This document shows, in pieces, positions 38,571 through 48,378 of a DNA stretch of 64,000 nt. Source of the DNA: JAGQRJ01 sp041402045 (lineage in GTDB: Bacteria > Planctomycetota > J058); assembly GCA_041402045.1 (NCBI GenBank), contig JAWKSZ010000016.1:62001-126000 (forward strand), written 5' to 3'. The stretch's first letter is position 1. Each line of letters begins with the position of its first letter. The notes below the pieces were generated by a model. The model was not told the origin of the DNA, ran no database searches, and saw nothing but the letters and a program-made list of their open reading frames with translations. The position numbers and the translations under genes were made by a program.

Positions 38571-39515
38571 CTAGTATTCGCGAGAGCGACGGCCGCGCCC
38601 GCGGTTGCCGCGGTCGCCGCGGTTGCCGCGCATGCGCTCGCGCAGCTTGCGCAGCATGCCCATGAAGCCGCGGCCCCGGTCCGCGCGGCCGCGACCCCGG
38701 GCGCCGTGGCCCTCGTCGCAGTCCGCGCAGCCCTGCCCGTCGCAGCTCGAGCAGCCGCCGTTGCAGGTCGGGCACTTGCCCAGCTTGCAGGCCTTGCACA
38801 TGCCGGCCACGCACGCCTTGCAGGCGGCGTGGCCACCCTTGGCCATGCCCCCGTGCGGGTTCTTCATGCCCATGCCCCTGTGCGGGTTCTGGCCCATGCC
38901 CATGTGCGGGTTCTGGCCCATGCCCATGTGCGGGTTCATGCCCATGCCCATGCCCATGTGCGGGTCCATGCCGCCCATGCCCGGGTGGCCCTGGCCGCCG
39001 TGCAGCAGGGGCAGGTGCTTCTTGAGCTTGGCGAACATCTCGTCGCCGACCGCGGCCTTGACCTCGAAGGCCAGCGACACGTGGGCCTTCATCAGGTTCG
39101 CCTTGGCGCTGCTGGAGGCGTCGATCGCGTCCATGAACTCCTTGGCGCTGGCGTCGGGCTTCTGGTGCAGGAACTCGAGCTGGAGGTCCGCCTTCTTGAT
39201 CGCGGCGTGGAGGTCGACCGAGCGCAGCATGCCCTGGTGGTGGATCTCGAGCACCTTCTGGATCTGCTCCGGGGTCGCGCCCAGGGCCTTGAGCATGGCC
39301 ACGGGGTCGTGGGGCGACACGCCCGCGGGGAAGGGCGGGTGCCCGGGAGGCACGGCGCCGTGGGGCACGCCGGGGTGCCCCGGAGGCAGCGCGTGGGGGT
39401 CCTTGGCGCCGGGCTTCTCGCCCTTGCCCGCGGGGGGCTTGCCCTCCTGGGCCAGGCTGACGGACGGCAACAGCAGCGCCAGCGCGAGGGCGCCGGCGAG
39501 GGTCGAACGGTTCAT
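38571..39515 (-). CDS. Spy/CpxP-like secreted protein with Met/His-rich repeats and five CxxC motifs
   Basis: 314 residues from ATG 39515. Signal peptide (ends VSLAQ, about 22), then a Pro/His-rich linker. A helical Spy-like region (about 85-170) has MLKALGATPEQIQKVLEIHH and KANLMKAHVSLAFEVKAAVG. Met/His repeats of the type NPHMGMGQ span about 180-225. Next comes a cysteine cluster CKAC-CKAC-CPTC-CSSC-CADC (about 228-262), and finally an Arg/Gly-rich tail. Met/His runs are typical of copper- or silver-binding periplasmic proteins; paired CxxC are zinc-finger-like. Divergent from an OmpR/CusR-type two-component system, so probably a metal-stress target. The exact family is not known. Confidence 0.75.
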   Translation of the reverse strand: MNRSTLAGALALALLLPSVSLAQEGKPPAGKGEKPGAKDPHALPPGHPGVPHGAVPPGHPPFPAGVSPHDPVAMLKALGATPEQIQKVLEIHHQGMLRSVDLHAAIKKADLQLEFLHQKPDASAKEFMDAIDASSSAKANLMKAHVSLAFEVKAAVGDEMFAKLKKHLPLLHGGQGHPGMGGMDPHMGMGMGMNPHMGMGQNPHMGMGQNPHRGMGMKNPHGGMAKGGHAACKACVAGMCKACKLGKCPTCNGGCSSCDGQGCADCDEGHGARGRGRADRGRGFMGMLRKLRERMRGNRGDRGNRGRGRRSREY

Positions 39516-39670
39516 GGGGGTCCTCTCTCCCTGGGACGGCCGGGCGCTCGTCGCCCGGGAGCGCTTGTTTTGCCACACCTCGGGGCGGTGTGCGCCCAGG
39601 GACCATGAAACTTTCGTCATGCAGGGATCTACGCCGCTTGCGGTAGGCTCGCCGCGCAGGAGGGGATCCC

Positions 39671-40339
<669 letters not shown>

Positions 40340-40343
40340 CGCG

Positions 40344-42106
40344 GTGCTCCGCAGCTTCCGCCTGAAGATGATCGTGCTCGCCTCCGCGGTGAGCGCCGCG
40401 AGCCTGATCGGGTTCGGGCTGCTCGCGTGGTCGCTGTTCAGCTCCATGAACCAGCGGCGCATGGACCGCGAGATCCAGAACCTGACCCTCAAGAGCCTCC
40501 AGTTCGGGCCGCCTCCTCGAGCTCCTCAAGCAAGAGGGGCTGGTGTTCCTGGGCGAGGAGATCGACGAGGTCGGGATCGCGCTGGTGCGCGAGGGGAGGT
40601 CCGCACTCACACCCCGCAGTGGCCCGAGGCGCTGACCGGCGCGGTGCTCCCCGAGCCCGAGCCCCTGCCCGCGGGCACCGAGGAGGCCCTGCGCTGGCCG
40701 CGCTGGCCCGGGCGCCGCCCCCCCGAGGAAGCCCACCCCGGCGAGGGCCCGCCTCCTCACGACCCCGAGGGCGGACCGCGCCGCCGGCGCGGCGAGCCTG
40801 GCCAGACGGCGCCGGGGGGGCGGCCCGGGCGCCGGCGGACCTGGCGCAGGAGCCCTCGACCCCAGCGCCGGCGGACGCGCCGGCGGCCGCCGAGACCGCG
40901 CAGGGCGAGGCCCCGCAGGGCGACGCCCCGCACGCCGACGACCCGCGCCCCCCCCGGGGCGAGGCGCCGGCTCCCGGCGCAGAGGACCCCGAGCGCCGCG
41001 ACGACCGCCGCCGGCGCGGGCGCCGCGGGGGGCGGCGCTGGTTCGGGCGCGAGATCCCGGACGTGGTGTTCGAGCACGCGCGCTACACCACCTTCGAGCT
41101 GGACAGCGGCCCCTGGCGGGTCGGATCCTTCCCGCTGGGAACCCACACCCTGCACATGGCGGTGAACCTCTCGACCTTCGAGGCCCGCGCCCACGAGGTG
41201 AAGCGCACCTTCCTGGTCGCCCTGGCCGCGGTGCTCCTGCTCTCGGGGGCCGGCGGCTGGTGGGTCGCGCGGCGCGCGCTGCTCCCGGTGACCGCCCTGG
41301 GCGACGCGGCGGAGCAGATCACGGCGGTGCACCTCGACCGCCGGATCCCCGAGCACGGCGCGGACGAGGAGTTCGCGCGGCTGATCAAGGTGTTCAACGC
41401 CATGCTCGAGCGCCTGCAGGGCAGCTACCTGCAGGCGGTGCGCTTCAGCGCCGACGCCTCCCACGAGCTCAAGACCCCGCTGGCGGTGATCCAGGGCGAG
41501 GTCGAGACCGCGCTGGGCCAGGTCGCCGACGGGAGCCCGGCCCAGGCCGCCCTCGGCTCGATCCTCGAGGAGATCCAGCGGCTCAAGGGGCTCATGCACG
41601 CGCTGCTCGTGTTCAGCCGGCTCGACGCGGGGACGCTCCAGCTCCAGCGGCAGCCCTTCGACCTCGCCGACTGCGTGCGGGAGACCTGCGAGGACTCCGC
41701 GGACCTGGCCCCCGAGCTGCGCTTCACGGTCGAGTGCCCCGAGGCGCTCCCGGTCGAGGCGGACCCCAGCCTCCTGCCCTCGGTCGTGCGCAACCTGATC
41801 GGGAACGCGAGCAAGTACAACGCCCCCGACGGCTGGGTCCAGGTGACCCTCACCCGCGAGGGCGACCTGGCGCGCCTGCGGGTCGCCAACTCGGGGCCGG
41901 TGATCGCTCCCGAGCACCAGCAGGCGATCTTCGAGCGCTTCTTCCGCGCCGACCCCTCGCGCACCGGCGGCGGCCACGGGCTGGGGCTGGCGCTGGCCCG
42001 CGAGTTCGCCCGCGCCCACGGCGGCGAGGTGAGCCTGGTCGAGAGCGGCGAGGCGGGCACGGTGTTCGAGCTGACCCTGGCTGCGCGGGGCGAGCCGGCG
42101 GACTGA
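40344..42106 (+). CDS. Sensor histidine kinase of the CusS/QseC type (frameshifted)
   Basis: GTG 40344. Helix 1 is MIVLASAVSAASLIGFGLLA. A periplasmic region is unusually Pro/Glu/Arg-rich (about 100 residues), with at least two indels between 40515 and 40850. Helix 2 is TFLVALAAVLLLSGAGGWWV. HAMP is followed by HisKA with ADASHELKTPLAVIQGEVET and HATPase with VVRNLIGNASKYNAPDG, IFERFFRADPSRTGGGHGLG. The end at 42106 is clear. Likely a metal or envelope sensor partner of the regulator upstream. Confidence 0.88.
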
Positions 42107-42130
42107 TCCTCCCGCCGCTACGGTGCGGAG

Positions 42131-42350
42131 GTGAGCGACGAAGATCTACGCACCCTCGCGCGCCGCGCTGAGCAGAGCGGGTCTCGTGAGGACGAACACG
42201 CGCTGTTCGTCGCTCGCGAGCGCGCGCGACCGTCGATCGCGATCCTCGCCTGCGTGCACGCGAACCTCGCCGCCCTGGAGGCCGTGTTCGCCGACATCGA
42301 CCACCGCGCGATCCGCCGCGTGTTCTGCCTGGGCGACGTAGTTGGCTACC
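42131..42350 (+). pseudogene. Truncated metallophosphoesterase (N-terminal part only)
   Basis: A GTG at 42131 opens a frame with SIAILACVHANLAALEAVFA and VFCLGDVVGYP. The family motifs are D-x-H-G-N-x-x-A-L and GD-x-V-G-Y of YfcE/ApaH-like phosphatases, here with DIHGN changed to CVHAN. The homology stops at GYP, inside the stop codon of the convergent aminotransferase. The rest of the protein is absent, so the gene is cut by a rearrangement or an assembly join. The missing catalytic Asp also argues for a non-functional remnant. Confidence 0.65.
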
Positions 42351-43611
42351 CGCGCGGGATCATGTTGGCCAGGCGCTTGAGGCCGCGCTCGACCTCCGCC
42401 AGGGGCGGGCCGAAGCTCAGGCGCACGTGGCGGCTGAAGCGCGTGCCGTGGTACGCCCGGCGGCGCTTGCCGGGGTTCACGTCGAAGAACTCCCCGGGCA
42501 CGCAGATCACCTTGCGCTCCAGCCCGCGGCGGAAGAAGGTCATGCCGTCGTTGAAGGGCGCGGGCAGGTCTTCGAGGGAGGCCCAGGCGTAGAAGGTGCC
42601 CGCCGGGCGCACGTCGAGCTTGAGCCCCATGCCCTCGATCAGCTCCACCACGCGCTCGCGCTTCTGGCCGAACTGGCGGCGGATCGCCGCCGACTCCTGG
42701 CGCACGCGCTCGGGCTCGAGCAGGGGCAGCGCGGCGCGTTGCAGCGGTGCGTTGGCCCCCCCGTCGAGGAAGCTCCCCGCGCTGGCCACGGCTTCGACGA
42801 ACCGCCGCGGGCCGACGGCCCAGCTCACGCGCCAGCCCGGGTAGCGCCAGTTCTTGGTCAGCCCGTCGAAGAGCACGACTGGGTCGCGGTCGACGTCGTC
42901 GACGTAGGCCGCCGCGCTCTCGGGGCCGGTGGTCGCGGCGTCCCACACGTAGTGGCTGTAGAACTCGTCGAACAGGAGCGTGCACTCGGTCGCGCGCGCG
43001 GTCTCGACCCAGCGCGCGAGCTCCTCGCCGCGGGTGTGCGCGCCGGTGGGGTTGCAGGGGTTGCTCACCAGCACCGCCCCCAGCCCGCGGCCGGTGATCT
43101 CGCGGTAGAGATCCTGGGCGGTGAAGGCGTAGCCCCGCTCGCGGTCGAGCAGGATCGGGATCGGCGTGAACAGGCGGAACACCGAGAGCAGCTCTTCGTA
43201 GGCGGTGTAGTCCGGGAGGAAGTGCCCCAGGTTCACACCGCCGAGGGCGGCCACGGCCCGGGTCAGGCTCGCGCGGCCGCCGGGGCAAATGCACACGTTG
43301 GCCGCGGTGTACTGGCTGCGCTTGCCCTGGCGGTAGAGCTCGTTGTAGAGCGCGGCCACCCGCTCGCGGAGCTCGTCCAGGCCCACCACCGGCGCGTAGT
43401 CGCGGTCGTGGGGGTCGAGCTCCACCGACTCGACCCGGGGCGGCGCGCCCTCGATCTCGCCGGTCTCGGGCTGGCCCTGCCCGAGGTTGCACCACTCGGG
43501 GTCGCCGCGGCGGTAGCCGCGCTTGGTGGCCTCGGACATGACGTAGATCACGCCGGTCTTGGGGACGGGCCGGGTCGCCAGGGGGGCGTCGTCGTTCGCG
43601 TCGTGCTTCAT
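42346..43611 (-). CDS. Aminotransferase class I/II (AspC-like)
   Basis: 421 residues from ATG 43611. PLP fold type I: SNPCNPTGAHTRGEELARWV, LLFDEFYSHYVWD, and the Schiff-base Lys in VLFDGLTKNWRYPGWRVSWA, RLSFGPPLAEVERGL near the end. The N-terminus IYVMSEATKRGYRRGDPEWC is conserved in a subgroup close to alanine/valine-pyruvate or aspartate aminotransferases. The substrate is unknown. Intact. Convergent with the truncated phosphatase fragment. Confidence 0.9.
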   Translation of the reverse strand: MKHDANDDAPLATRPVPKTGVIYVMSEATKRGYRRGDPEWCNLGQGQPETGEIEGAPPRVESVELDPHDRDYAPVVGLDELRERVAALYNELYRQGKRSQYTAANVCICPGGRASLTRAVAALGGVNLGHFLPDYTAYEELLSVFRLFTPIPILLDRERGYAFTAQDLYREITGRGLGAVLVSNPCNPTGAHTRGEELARWVETARATECTLLFDEFYSHYVWDAATTGPESAAAYVDDVDRDPVVLFDGLTKNWRYPGWRVSWAVGPRRFVEAVASAGSFLDGGANAPLQRAALPLLEPERVRQESAAIRRQFGQKRERVVELIEGMGLKLDVRPAGTFYAWASLEDLPAPFNDGMTFFRRGLERKVICVPGEFFDVNPGKRRRAYHGTRFSRHVRLSFGPPLAEVERGLKRLANMIPRG

Positions 43612-43657
43612 GGGGCGAAGTCTCCGTGAAAGCGGAGCGCGCCGCAACGAATACCGG

Positions 43658-44890
43658 TCAGGGATCGAGGCGGATCGAGTCGAAGAAGGCCGCGGCCCCT
43701 GGGTCGTCGGCGTCCGCGCTGGCCCAGGAGAAGCAGAGCATGCGGTCCCCGTCGACGACCACGAGTCGCGTCGCGTAGAGGGGGGGCCCCGGGGCCTGGG
43801 GTGACGTGTAGGACCAGGTCGCGACCGCGGCGGGCCGGCCCGATACCTGCCGGGTCTCGATCGGGGCCAGGGGAGGTCCGGCGTTGAGGAACGGGGCGAA
43901 CAGCGTGGCGGGGGCCGGGCTCCCGCTCACGTGCTCGACGAGCAGCGCCGCCGAGCGCAGGCCTCGCGGATCGACGCAGTTGAACTGGGCGCCGGGCACC
44001 GGCACGGAGGTGAACTGCGCAGGCGTGTCGCAACGCAGGCCCAGCCGGCGATTGGTGAACGCCCCGGCGCGAAGCTGGGCGTCGTCGGCCACGAGCTCCC
44101 GCTCCTGCTCCAGGGTGCGCCGGGGCGCGGGGGGGAGGTCGCGCGCCGAGGTCGCGTCGAGGTCGAGCGCGGCCTCGACCTCGTCCCAGGGGAGGGGCTG
44201 GGCCTGGTTGCTCAGCCAGCGCAGCGTCAACACGCGGCCGCGTTGCTCCAGGCGCACGAGCTCCAGCCGCGAACGCAGCGCCCCGACCGCGCGTTGCAGC
44301 GGCCCGGTCGCCTGGGCCTCGCGCAGGAGGTGCGTCGCGGGTCGTCCGCAGAGCGTGACGTCCTCCACGCGTTCGGCCTCGACGCTCAGCGCGCGGCCGT
44401 GGAGCGGCGAGAGGGGCGCGTCGAGGTCCGGGGTGCCGTCGGGCGTCGCCAGGTGGAGGTCGAGGGTCCCGCCGTGGCCGACGTACGACACGAGGGTCGC
44501 GCCCTGCTCGAGCTCGGACACGTACTCCAGGCGACGCCAACGGCGCTCGGGGAGCTCGAGGGTCAGCCCGAGAAGAGCGTTGTGGTAGCGCGCCCCGTCG
44601 GCCAGGCCGGCCGCGGCGACCGACGCGTCGTCCAACTCGAAGGGGGTCGCGCACACGCCAACGAGCGCCCCCACGAGCGCACACAGGCCGACGCCGACCG
44701 CCACCGCCAGGGGCGCTCGGGGCCGGGGCGACCCGGGCGGCTTGGGCGCGGGCGCCTGAGCGCGGAACACCTCGGAGCAGCGGCGGCAGCGCAGCGGCCG
44801 GCCGAGGACCCGGGAGGGGATCCGCATCTCGGTGGCGCAGGCGGGGCAGGCGAGCCGGAGGCTGGAGTCGGACGCGGTGGAGTCGTTCAT
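43658..44890 (-). CDS. MJ0042-type zinc-ribbon membrane protein
   Basis: 410 residues from ATG 44890. The N-terminal zinc ribbon LACPACATEMRIPSRVLGRP then LRCRRCSEVF has two CxxC pairs. A membrane helix LAVAVGVGLCALVGALVGVC (about 60-80) is followed by a large extracytoplasmic beta-rich part of unknown family with two similar halves. Each half has a G-L-x-L/C-stretch (NALLGLTLELPERRW and NRRLGLRCDTPAQF) followed by a strand-rich domain. Unknown function. Intact. Confidence 0.75.
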   Translation of the reverse strand: MNDSTASDSSLRLACPACATEMRIPSRVLGRPLRCRRCSEVFRAQAPAPKPPGSPRPRAPLAVAVGVGLCALVGALVGVCATPFELDDASVAAAGLADGARYHNALLGLTLELPERRWRRLEYVSELEQGATLVSYVGHGGTLDLHLATPDGTPDLDAPLSPLHGRALSVEAERVEDVTLCGRPATHLLREAQATGPLQRAVGALRSRLELVRLEQRGRVLTLRWLSNQAQPLPWDEVEAALDLDATSARDLPPAPRRTLEQERELVADDAQLRAGAFTNRRLGLRCDTPAQFTSVPVPGAQFNCVDPRGLRSAALLVEHVSGSPAPATLFAPFLNAGPPLAPIETRQVSGRPAAVATWSYTSPQAPGPPLYATRLVVVDGDRMLCFSWASADADDPGAAAFFDSIRLDP

Positions 44891-45010
44891 GGCCAGGAGG
44901 CCGCAAGCCGAGCGCCAGCGTCCAACGGGCCTCGTCACAGGAGTTGCGCGCTTGCGGTCCGCTTCATTTCCGCCAGGGGCGAGGCGAGCGGAAACGCCGT
45001 TTGCAGCGAG

Positions 45011-45508
45011 TCACCCGCCAAGGCGGGTGAGCAGGAAGGCCTGCCAACCGCTGGCGGCGAGGGCCAGGGCCAGGGCCACCCAGCGCCCGGGGGTCCGGCG
45101 CCGGGCGAGCAGCCACAGCGCGGCCAGGAGCGCGAACCCAGCGAAGGCGCTCCCCAGCCAGGGGAGGAAGGCCGAGCACACCGCGATCGTGCCCACCTTG
45201 AACCCGGCGGGCAGCCGTCGCCGGCCGGGCCGGGGCTCCCGCGCCGGGGGCTCGGGCGCGGGCGCGTCGTCGGAGTCGTCCTCGGTCAAGGACGCCGGGA
45301 GCGAGACCTCGGGGGCGGGGCCGCTCGGCGGGAACGCCGCGTCCAGGAGCGTGGCGGCGGTGGGGTAGTCGTCGTCCGTGACGCCGATCCACAGCGGGTC
45401 CTCGGCCACGGGGACGGGCACGATCCCGACCTCGACCAGGACTTCGCGGGCGCGCTCGGCCTCGAGGGCGGAGGCGGCCTGGAACACGACTCGGGGCGCG
45501 GCTGCCAT
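45011..45508 (-). CDS. DUF2007-type protein with membrane helices
   Basis: 165 residues. N-terminal DUF2007-like domain (about 1-60): VVFQAASALEAERAREVLVE, GIVPVPVAEDPLWIGV. An acidic, Pro-rich linker follows, then two to three hydrophobic helices (about 105-165) ending AALLLTRLGG-like. DUF2007 is a ferredoxin-like signal-transducing fold. Function unknown. The divergent gene on the other side is the squalene/phytoene synthase, 34 bases away. Confidence 0.75.
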   Translation of the reverse strand: MAAAPRVVFQAASALEAERAREVLVEVGIVPVPVAEDPLWIGVTDDDYPTAATLLDAAFPPSGPAPEVSLPASLTEDDSDDAPAPEPPAREPRPGRRRLPAGFKVGTIAVCSAFLPWLGSAFAGFALLAALWLLARRRTPGRWVALALALAASGWQAFLLTRLGG

Positions 45509-45542
45509 TGGTGCCGTCGAAGGTAACTGGTCTAATCCCCCG

Positions 45543-46454
45543 GTGCCCAGCCTGGAAGACGCCTACGCCCACTGCCACGCGATCGTCGCGGACCGCGCGA
45601 AGAACTTCCTCTACGCGTTCAAGCTCCTCCCCCAGGAGCGGCGGCAGGCGCTGGAGGCGATCTACGCCTACTGCCGGCTGGCCGACGACTTCGCCGACGA
45701 CGACGGGCTCGAGACCGCCGAGCGCGCGCGCAAGCTGGCGGACCTCCGCCGGCGCCTGGCCCGCGCCTGCGGCGCGCCGGACCCCGGCGGGGACGCGCCT
45801 CTGCCCGAGAACCCCGAGGTCGACCCGCTGATGCTCGCCCTCGGCGACGCCGTGCGCCGGTTCGGGGTGGGCTACGACGACCTGGACCAGGTCGCGCAGG
45901 GCTGCGAGCAGGACCTGGAGGTCCTGCGCTACGACGACTTCGAGGGGCTCTACGGCTACTGCTACCAGGTGGCGTCGGCGGTCGGCCTCGCCTGCCTGGA
46001 CGTGTTCGGCTACTCCGGCGACCGGGCCTCGGCCCGCGAGCTGGCCGAGGCGCTGGGGATCGCCATGCAGCTCACGAACATTACCCGCGACGTGACCGAG
46101 GACCTCGAGCGCGACCGGGTCTACCTCCCCCAGGAGGACCTGCGCCGGTTCGGCGTGAGCGAGGCGGACCTCGCCCGCGGCGAGGTGACCCCCGCGGTGC
46201 GCGCCCTGATCCAGTTCCAGGTCGAGCGCGCCGAGGGCTACTTCGCGCAGGGCGCGCGCCTCGCGCCGCGGGTGCTGCGCGCCTCGCGGGTGTGCCCCCT
46301 GGCCCTGGCCTCGATCTACCGCGCCCTGTTGCGCGAGGTCGAGCGCCGCGACTACGACGTGTTCTCCGAGCGCGTGTCCTTGAGCTCTGGGCGCAAGCTG
46401 GCGCTCATGCTCCTGTCCATGGGCCGGGCGTTCGTGACCCGAGGTGCTTCGTGA
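45543..46454 (+). CDS. Squalene/phytoene synthase (HpnC/HpnD-like)
   Basis: 303 residues from GTG 45543. Head-to-head prenyltransferase: the first Asp motif AYCRLADDFADDDG (near 45-58), YCYQVASAVGLACLDVFGY, and the second motif LTNITRDVTEDLERDRVYLP (near 178-197). These bind Mg-diphosphate. It condenses two farnesyl- or geranylgeranyl-diphosphate units. HpnD- or HpnC-type (squalene for hopanoids) or phytoene synthase cannot be separated by eye; HpnD is favoured. The stop overlaps lpxA (GTGA). Confidence 0.9.
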   Translation: MPSLEDAYAHCHAIVADRAKNFLYAFKLLPQERRQALEAIYAYCRLADDFADDDGLETAERARKLADLRRRLARACGAPDPGGDAPLPENPEVDPLMLALGDAVRRFGVGYDDLDQVAQGCEQDLEVLRYDDFEGLYGYCYQVASAVGLACLDVFGYSGDRASARELAEALGIAMQLTNITRDVTEDLERDRVYLPQEDLRRFGVSEADLARGEVTPAVRALIQFQVERAEGYFAQGARLAPRVLRASRVCPLALASIYRALLREVERRDYDVFSERVSLSSGRKLALMLLSMGRAFVTRGAS

Positions 46455-47287
46455 GCGAGATCCACCCCACCGCCGTGATCGGCCAGGACGTCGAGCTCGG
46501 CGCCGGGACCACCGTCGGTCCCTTCGCCGTGATCGAGGACGGCGTGAAGCTCGGCAAGGACAACCGGATCTGGACCCGGGCGTTCCTGGGCAAGGGCACG
46601 ACCCTGGGCGACGGCAACCAGGTGCACATGGGCGCGGTGCTCGGACACCTGCCCCAGGACGTGAGCTTCGACCCCGCCACCGAGACCTACACCCGGATCG
46701 GCGACCGCAACGTGTTCCGGGAATACTCCCAGGTGCACCGCGCGACCAAGGCCGGGCAGGCCACGGTGATCGGCGACGACAACCTGTTCATGGCCCTCAG
46801 CCACGTGGCCCACGACTGTGTCGTCGGCAACCGCGTGATCCTGGTGAACCAGGCCAGCCTGCCTGGGCACTGCCACGTCGGCGACCGCGTGCTCATGAGC
46901 GGCTTCACCGGGATCCACCAGTTCTGCCGGATCGGGCGCCTGGCCATGGTCTCGGCGCTCTCGGTGAGCAACAAGGACCTGCCCCCGTTCTTCATTTACG
47001 GCGGGCGGCCGGCGCGGGCCGAGGGCGTGAACGTGGTCGGGCTGCGCCGGGCCGGGCTCGGCGCCGACGCGCGCCAGGCGTTGAAGGAGGCCTTCCGCCT
47101 GCTCTACCGCTCGGAGCTCACGATCCCCGAGGCGATCGAGAAGATCGAGGCCGAGCTCAAGGGGCCCGAGGTCGAGGAGCTGGTCGCCTTCGTGCGCGCC
47201 AGCACCCGCGGCGTCGCGCTGGGCGCCACCGTCTCCGCCGACTCGCTGGGGGGCAAGGCGCACGAGCGGCGGCGGCGCGGCTCCTGA
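46451..47287 (+). CDS. lpxA: UDP-N-acetylglucosamine acyltransferase LpxA
   Basis: 278 residues. Left-handed beta-helix hexapeptide repeats from residue 4 on; the catalytic His is in ALSHVAHDCVVGNRVILVN, then ASLPGHCHVGDRVLMSGFTG and HQFCRIGRLAMVSALS. C-terminal helical domain (about 195-278) with EAFRLLYRSELTIPEAIEKI. First step of lipid A synthesis. GTG 46451 overlaps the synthase stop. Intact. An LpxA supports an outer membrane with lipid A-like glycolipid. No other lpx gene lies in the window. Confidence 0.92.
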   Translation: MSEIHPTAVIGQDVELGAGTTVGPFAVIEDGVKLGKDNRIWTRAFLGKGTTLGDGNQVHMGAVLGHLPQDVSFDPATETYTRIGDRNVFREYSQVHRATKAGQATVIGDDNLFMALSHVAHDCVVGNRVILVNQASLPGHCHVGDRVLMSGFTGIHQFCRIGRLAMVSALSVSNKDLPPFFIYGGRPARAEGVNVVGLRRAGLGADARQALKEAFRLLYRSELTIPEAIEKIEAELKGPEVEELVAFVRASTRGVALGATVSADSLGGKAHERRRRGS

Positions 47288-48222
47288 AGCCCGTCGTCTT
47301 GATCTGCTCCCTCGGCGGGCCCTGGCTCGCCGAGTGCCTGTCGGCGTTGCGCCGCCAGGCGACCCCCCACGAGCCGTGGGTGCTCCTCGACGGCGCGAGC
47401 GAGGGTGACGCCGACGCCTGGCGCGCGCGCTTCCCCGAGGCCCAGGTCGTGGCGTGTGCCGAGCGCCGGGGGTTCGCCCCCTGCGCTCAGGTCGGGCTCG
47501 AGCGCGCCCGGGCTCTGGGCGCTGAGTGGGCGCTCCTGCTCAACGACGACGTGAGCCTCGACCCCGGCGCCTTGGACCTGCTGCTCGCGGCGGCGCAGGC
47601 GGACCCCCGCGCGGGGGCGCTCGCGCCCTTGCTCCTCGACCCCCTGGGCCGGGTGAACAGCTACGGGCTCGAGGTGAACCTCCTGGGCTGCGCCCGGGAC
47701 CGCGCCCGTGGCCGGCCGGCGGAGGAGGCGCTGCGCCTCGCGCCGGCGGCGATCGCGGCCAGCGCCGCGGCGCTCCTGGTCCGGATCGCCGCGCTGCCGG
47801 AGGGGGAGCCCCTCGACCCGGGGTATCGCTACTACTACGAGGACGTGGACCTCGGACTCGCGCTGCGCGACGGCGGATGGACCGTGCGCCTCGTGCCCGA
47901 CGCCCGCGGCGTGCACCTCGAGTCGCAGTCGATCGGGCGCGGCTCGCCGCGGAAGGCCCACTACCTCGCGCGGAACCAGGTGCGCTTCGTGCTCCGCACC
48001 TTCCCCCGGCGGCACCTGACCTGGATCCTGCCGCTCGCGCTGGGGCGGCTCGCGCTGCGGCCGGCGGTGCACGCAGCCCACGGCGAGTGGAGGCACGCCT
48101 GGGCGACCTTCACCGCAGGGGCCAGCCTCCTGCGCGCGCTCCCCCAGCGTCGGCCCATGGGGACGCGCACCTTCCGGCAGGTCGCGCCGAGGCTGCGTTG
48201 GAGGGCGACCCCGCAGGGTTGA
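47284..48222 (+). CDS. Glycosyltransferase family 2 (WbbL/rhamnosyl type)
   Basis: About 313 codons. The start is probably CTG 47284 (overlapping lpxA stop as CTGA) or TTG 47299. GT2 features: VVLICSLGGPWLAECLSALR, ALLLNDDVSLDPGALDLLLA (DxD motif as NDDV), YRYYYEDVDLGLALRDGGWT and HLESQSIGRGSPRKAHYLAR near 215. The C-terminus has a hydrophobic segment (TWILPLALGRLALRP). WbbL-like enzymes add deoxysugars to surface glycans. The tight coupling to lpxA suggests an envelope glycolipid role. Non-ATG/GTG starts are uncommon here. Confidence 0.8.
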   Translation: MKPVVLICSLGGPWLAECLSALRRQATPHEPWVLLDGASEGDADAWRARFPEAQVVACAERRGFAPCAQVGLERARALGAEWALLLNDDVSLDPGALDLLLAAAQADPRAGALAPLLLDPLGRVNSYGLEVNLLGCARDRARGRPAEEALRLAPAAIAASAAALLVRIAALPEGEPLDPGYRYYYEDVDLGLALRDGGWTVRLVPDARGVHLESQSIGRGSPRKAHYLARNQVRFVLRTFPRRHLTWILPLALGRLALRPAVHAAHGEWRHAWATFTAGASLLRALPQRRPMGTRTFRQVAPRLRWRATPQG

Positions 48223-48290
48223 ACCCTTCGCAGTGCACTCCCCTGCACCGGTGTAAGGCCTTGCGACGAAACGGTCCCTGCGCCAGACCG

Positions 48291-48336
48291 CATGAATTCC
48301 CGTTCATGTCCGCCGGCGCGAAATCTTCTGGCGGAC
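48291..48336. promoter_or_regulatory. Two inverted repeats upstream of the DsbD-domain gene
   Basis: CATGAA (48291-48296) / TTCATG (48303-48308), and GTCCGCC (48308-48314) / GGCGGAC (48330-48336). They lie in the 156-bp gap after the glycosyltransferase and before GTG 48379. They could be an operator or a terminator; not decided. Confidence 0.35.
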
Positions 48337-48378
48337 TGGGTCGTTGTAAGGGTTGCAGCCGAAGGGTAGGGTTCCGCC

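Noticed and set aside
38860..38960. Tandem CCCATGTGCGGGTTCTGG repeats as a possible CRISPR array
   Set aside because: The units are contiguous without spacers and encode the NPHMGMGQ repeats of the Spy-like protein.
48223..48378. A tRNA or small RNA in the gap before the DsbD-domain gene
   Set aside because: No cloverleaf or CCA end can be formed; only two short inverted repeats are present.
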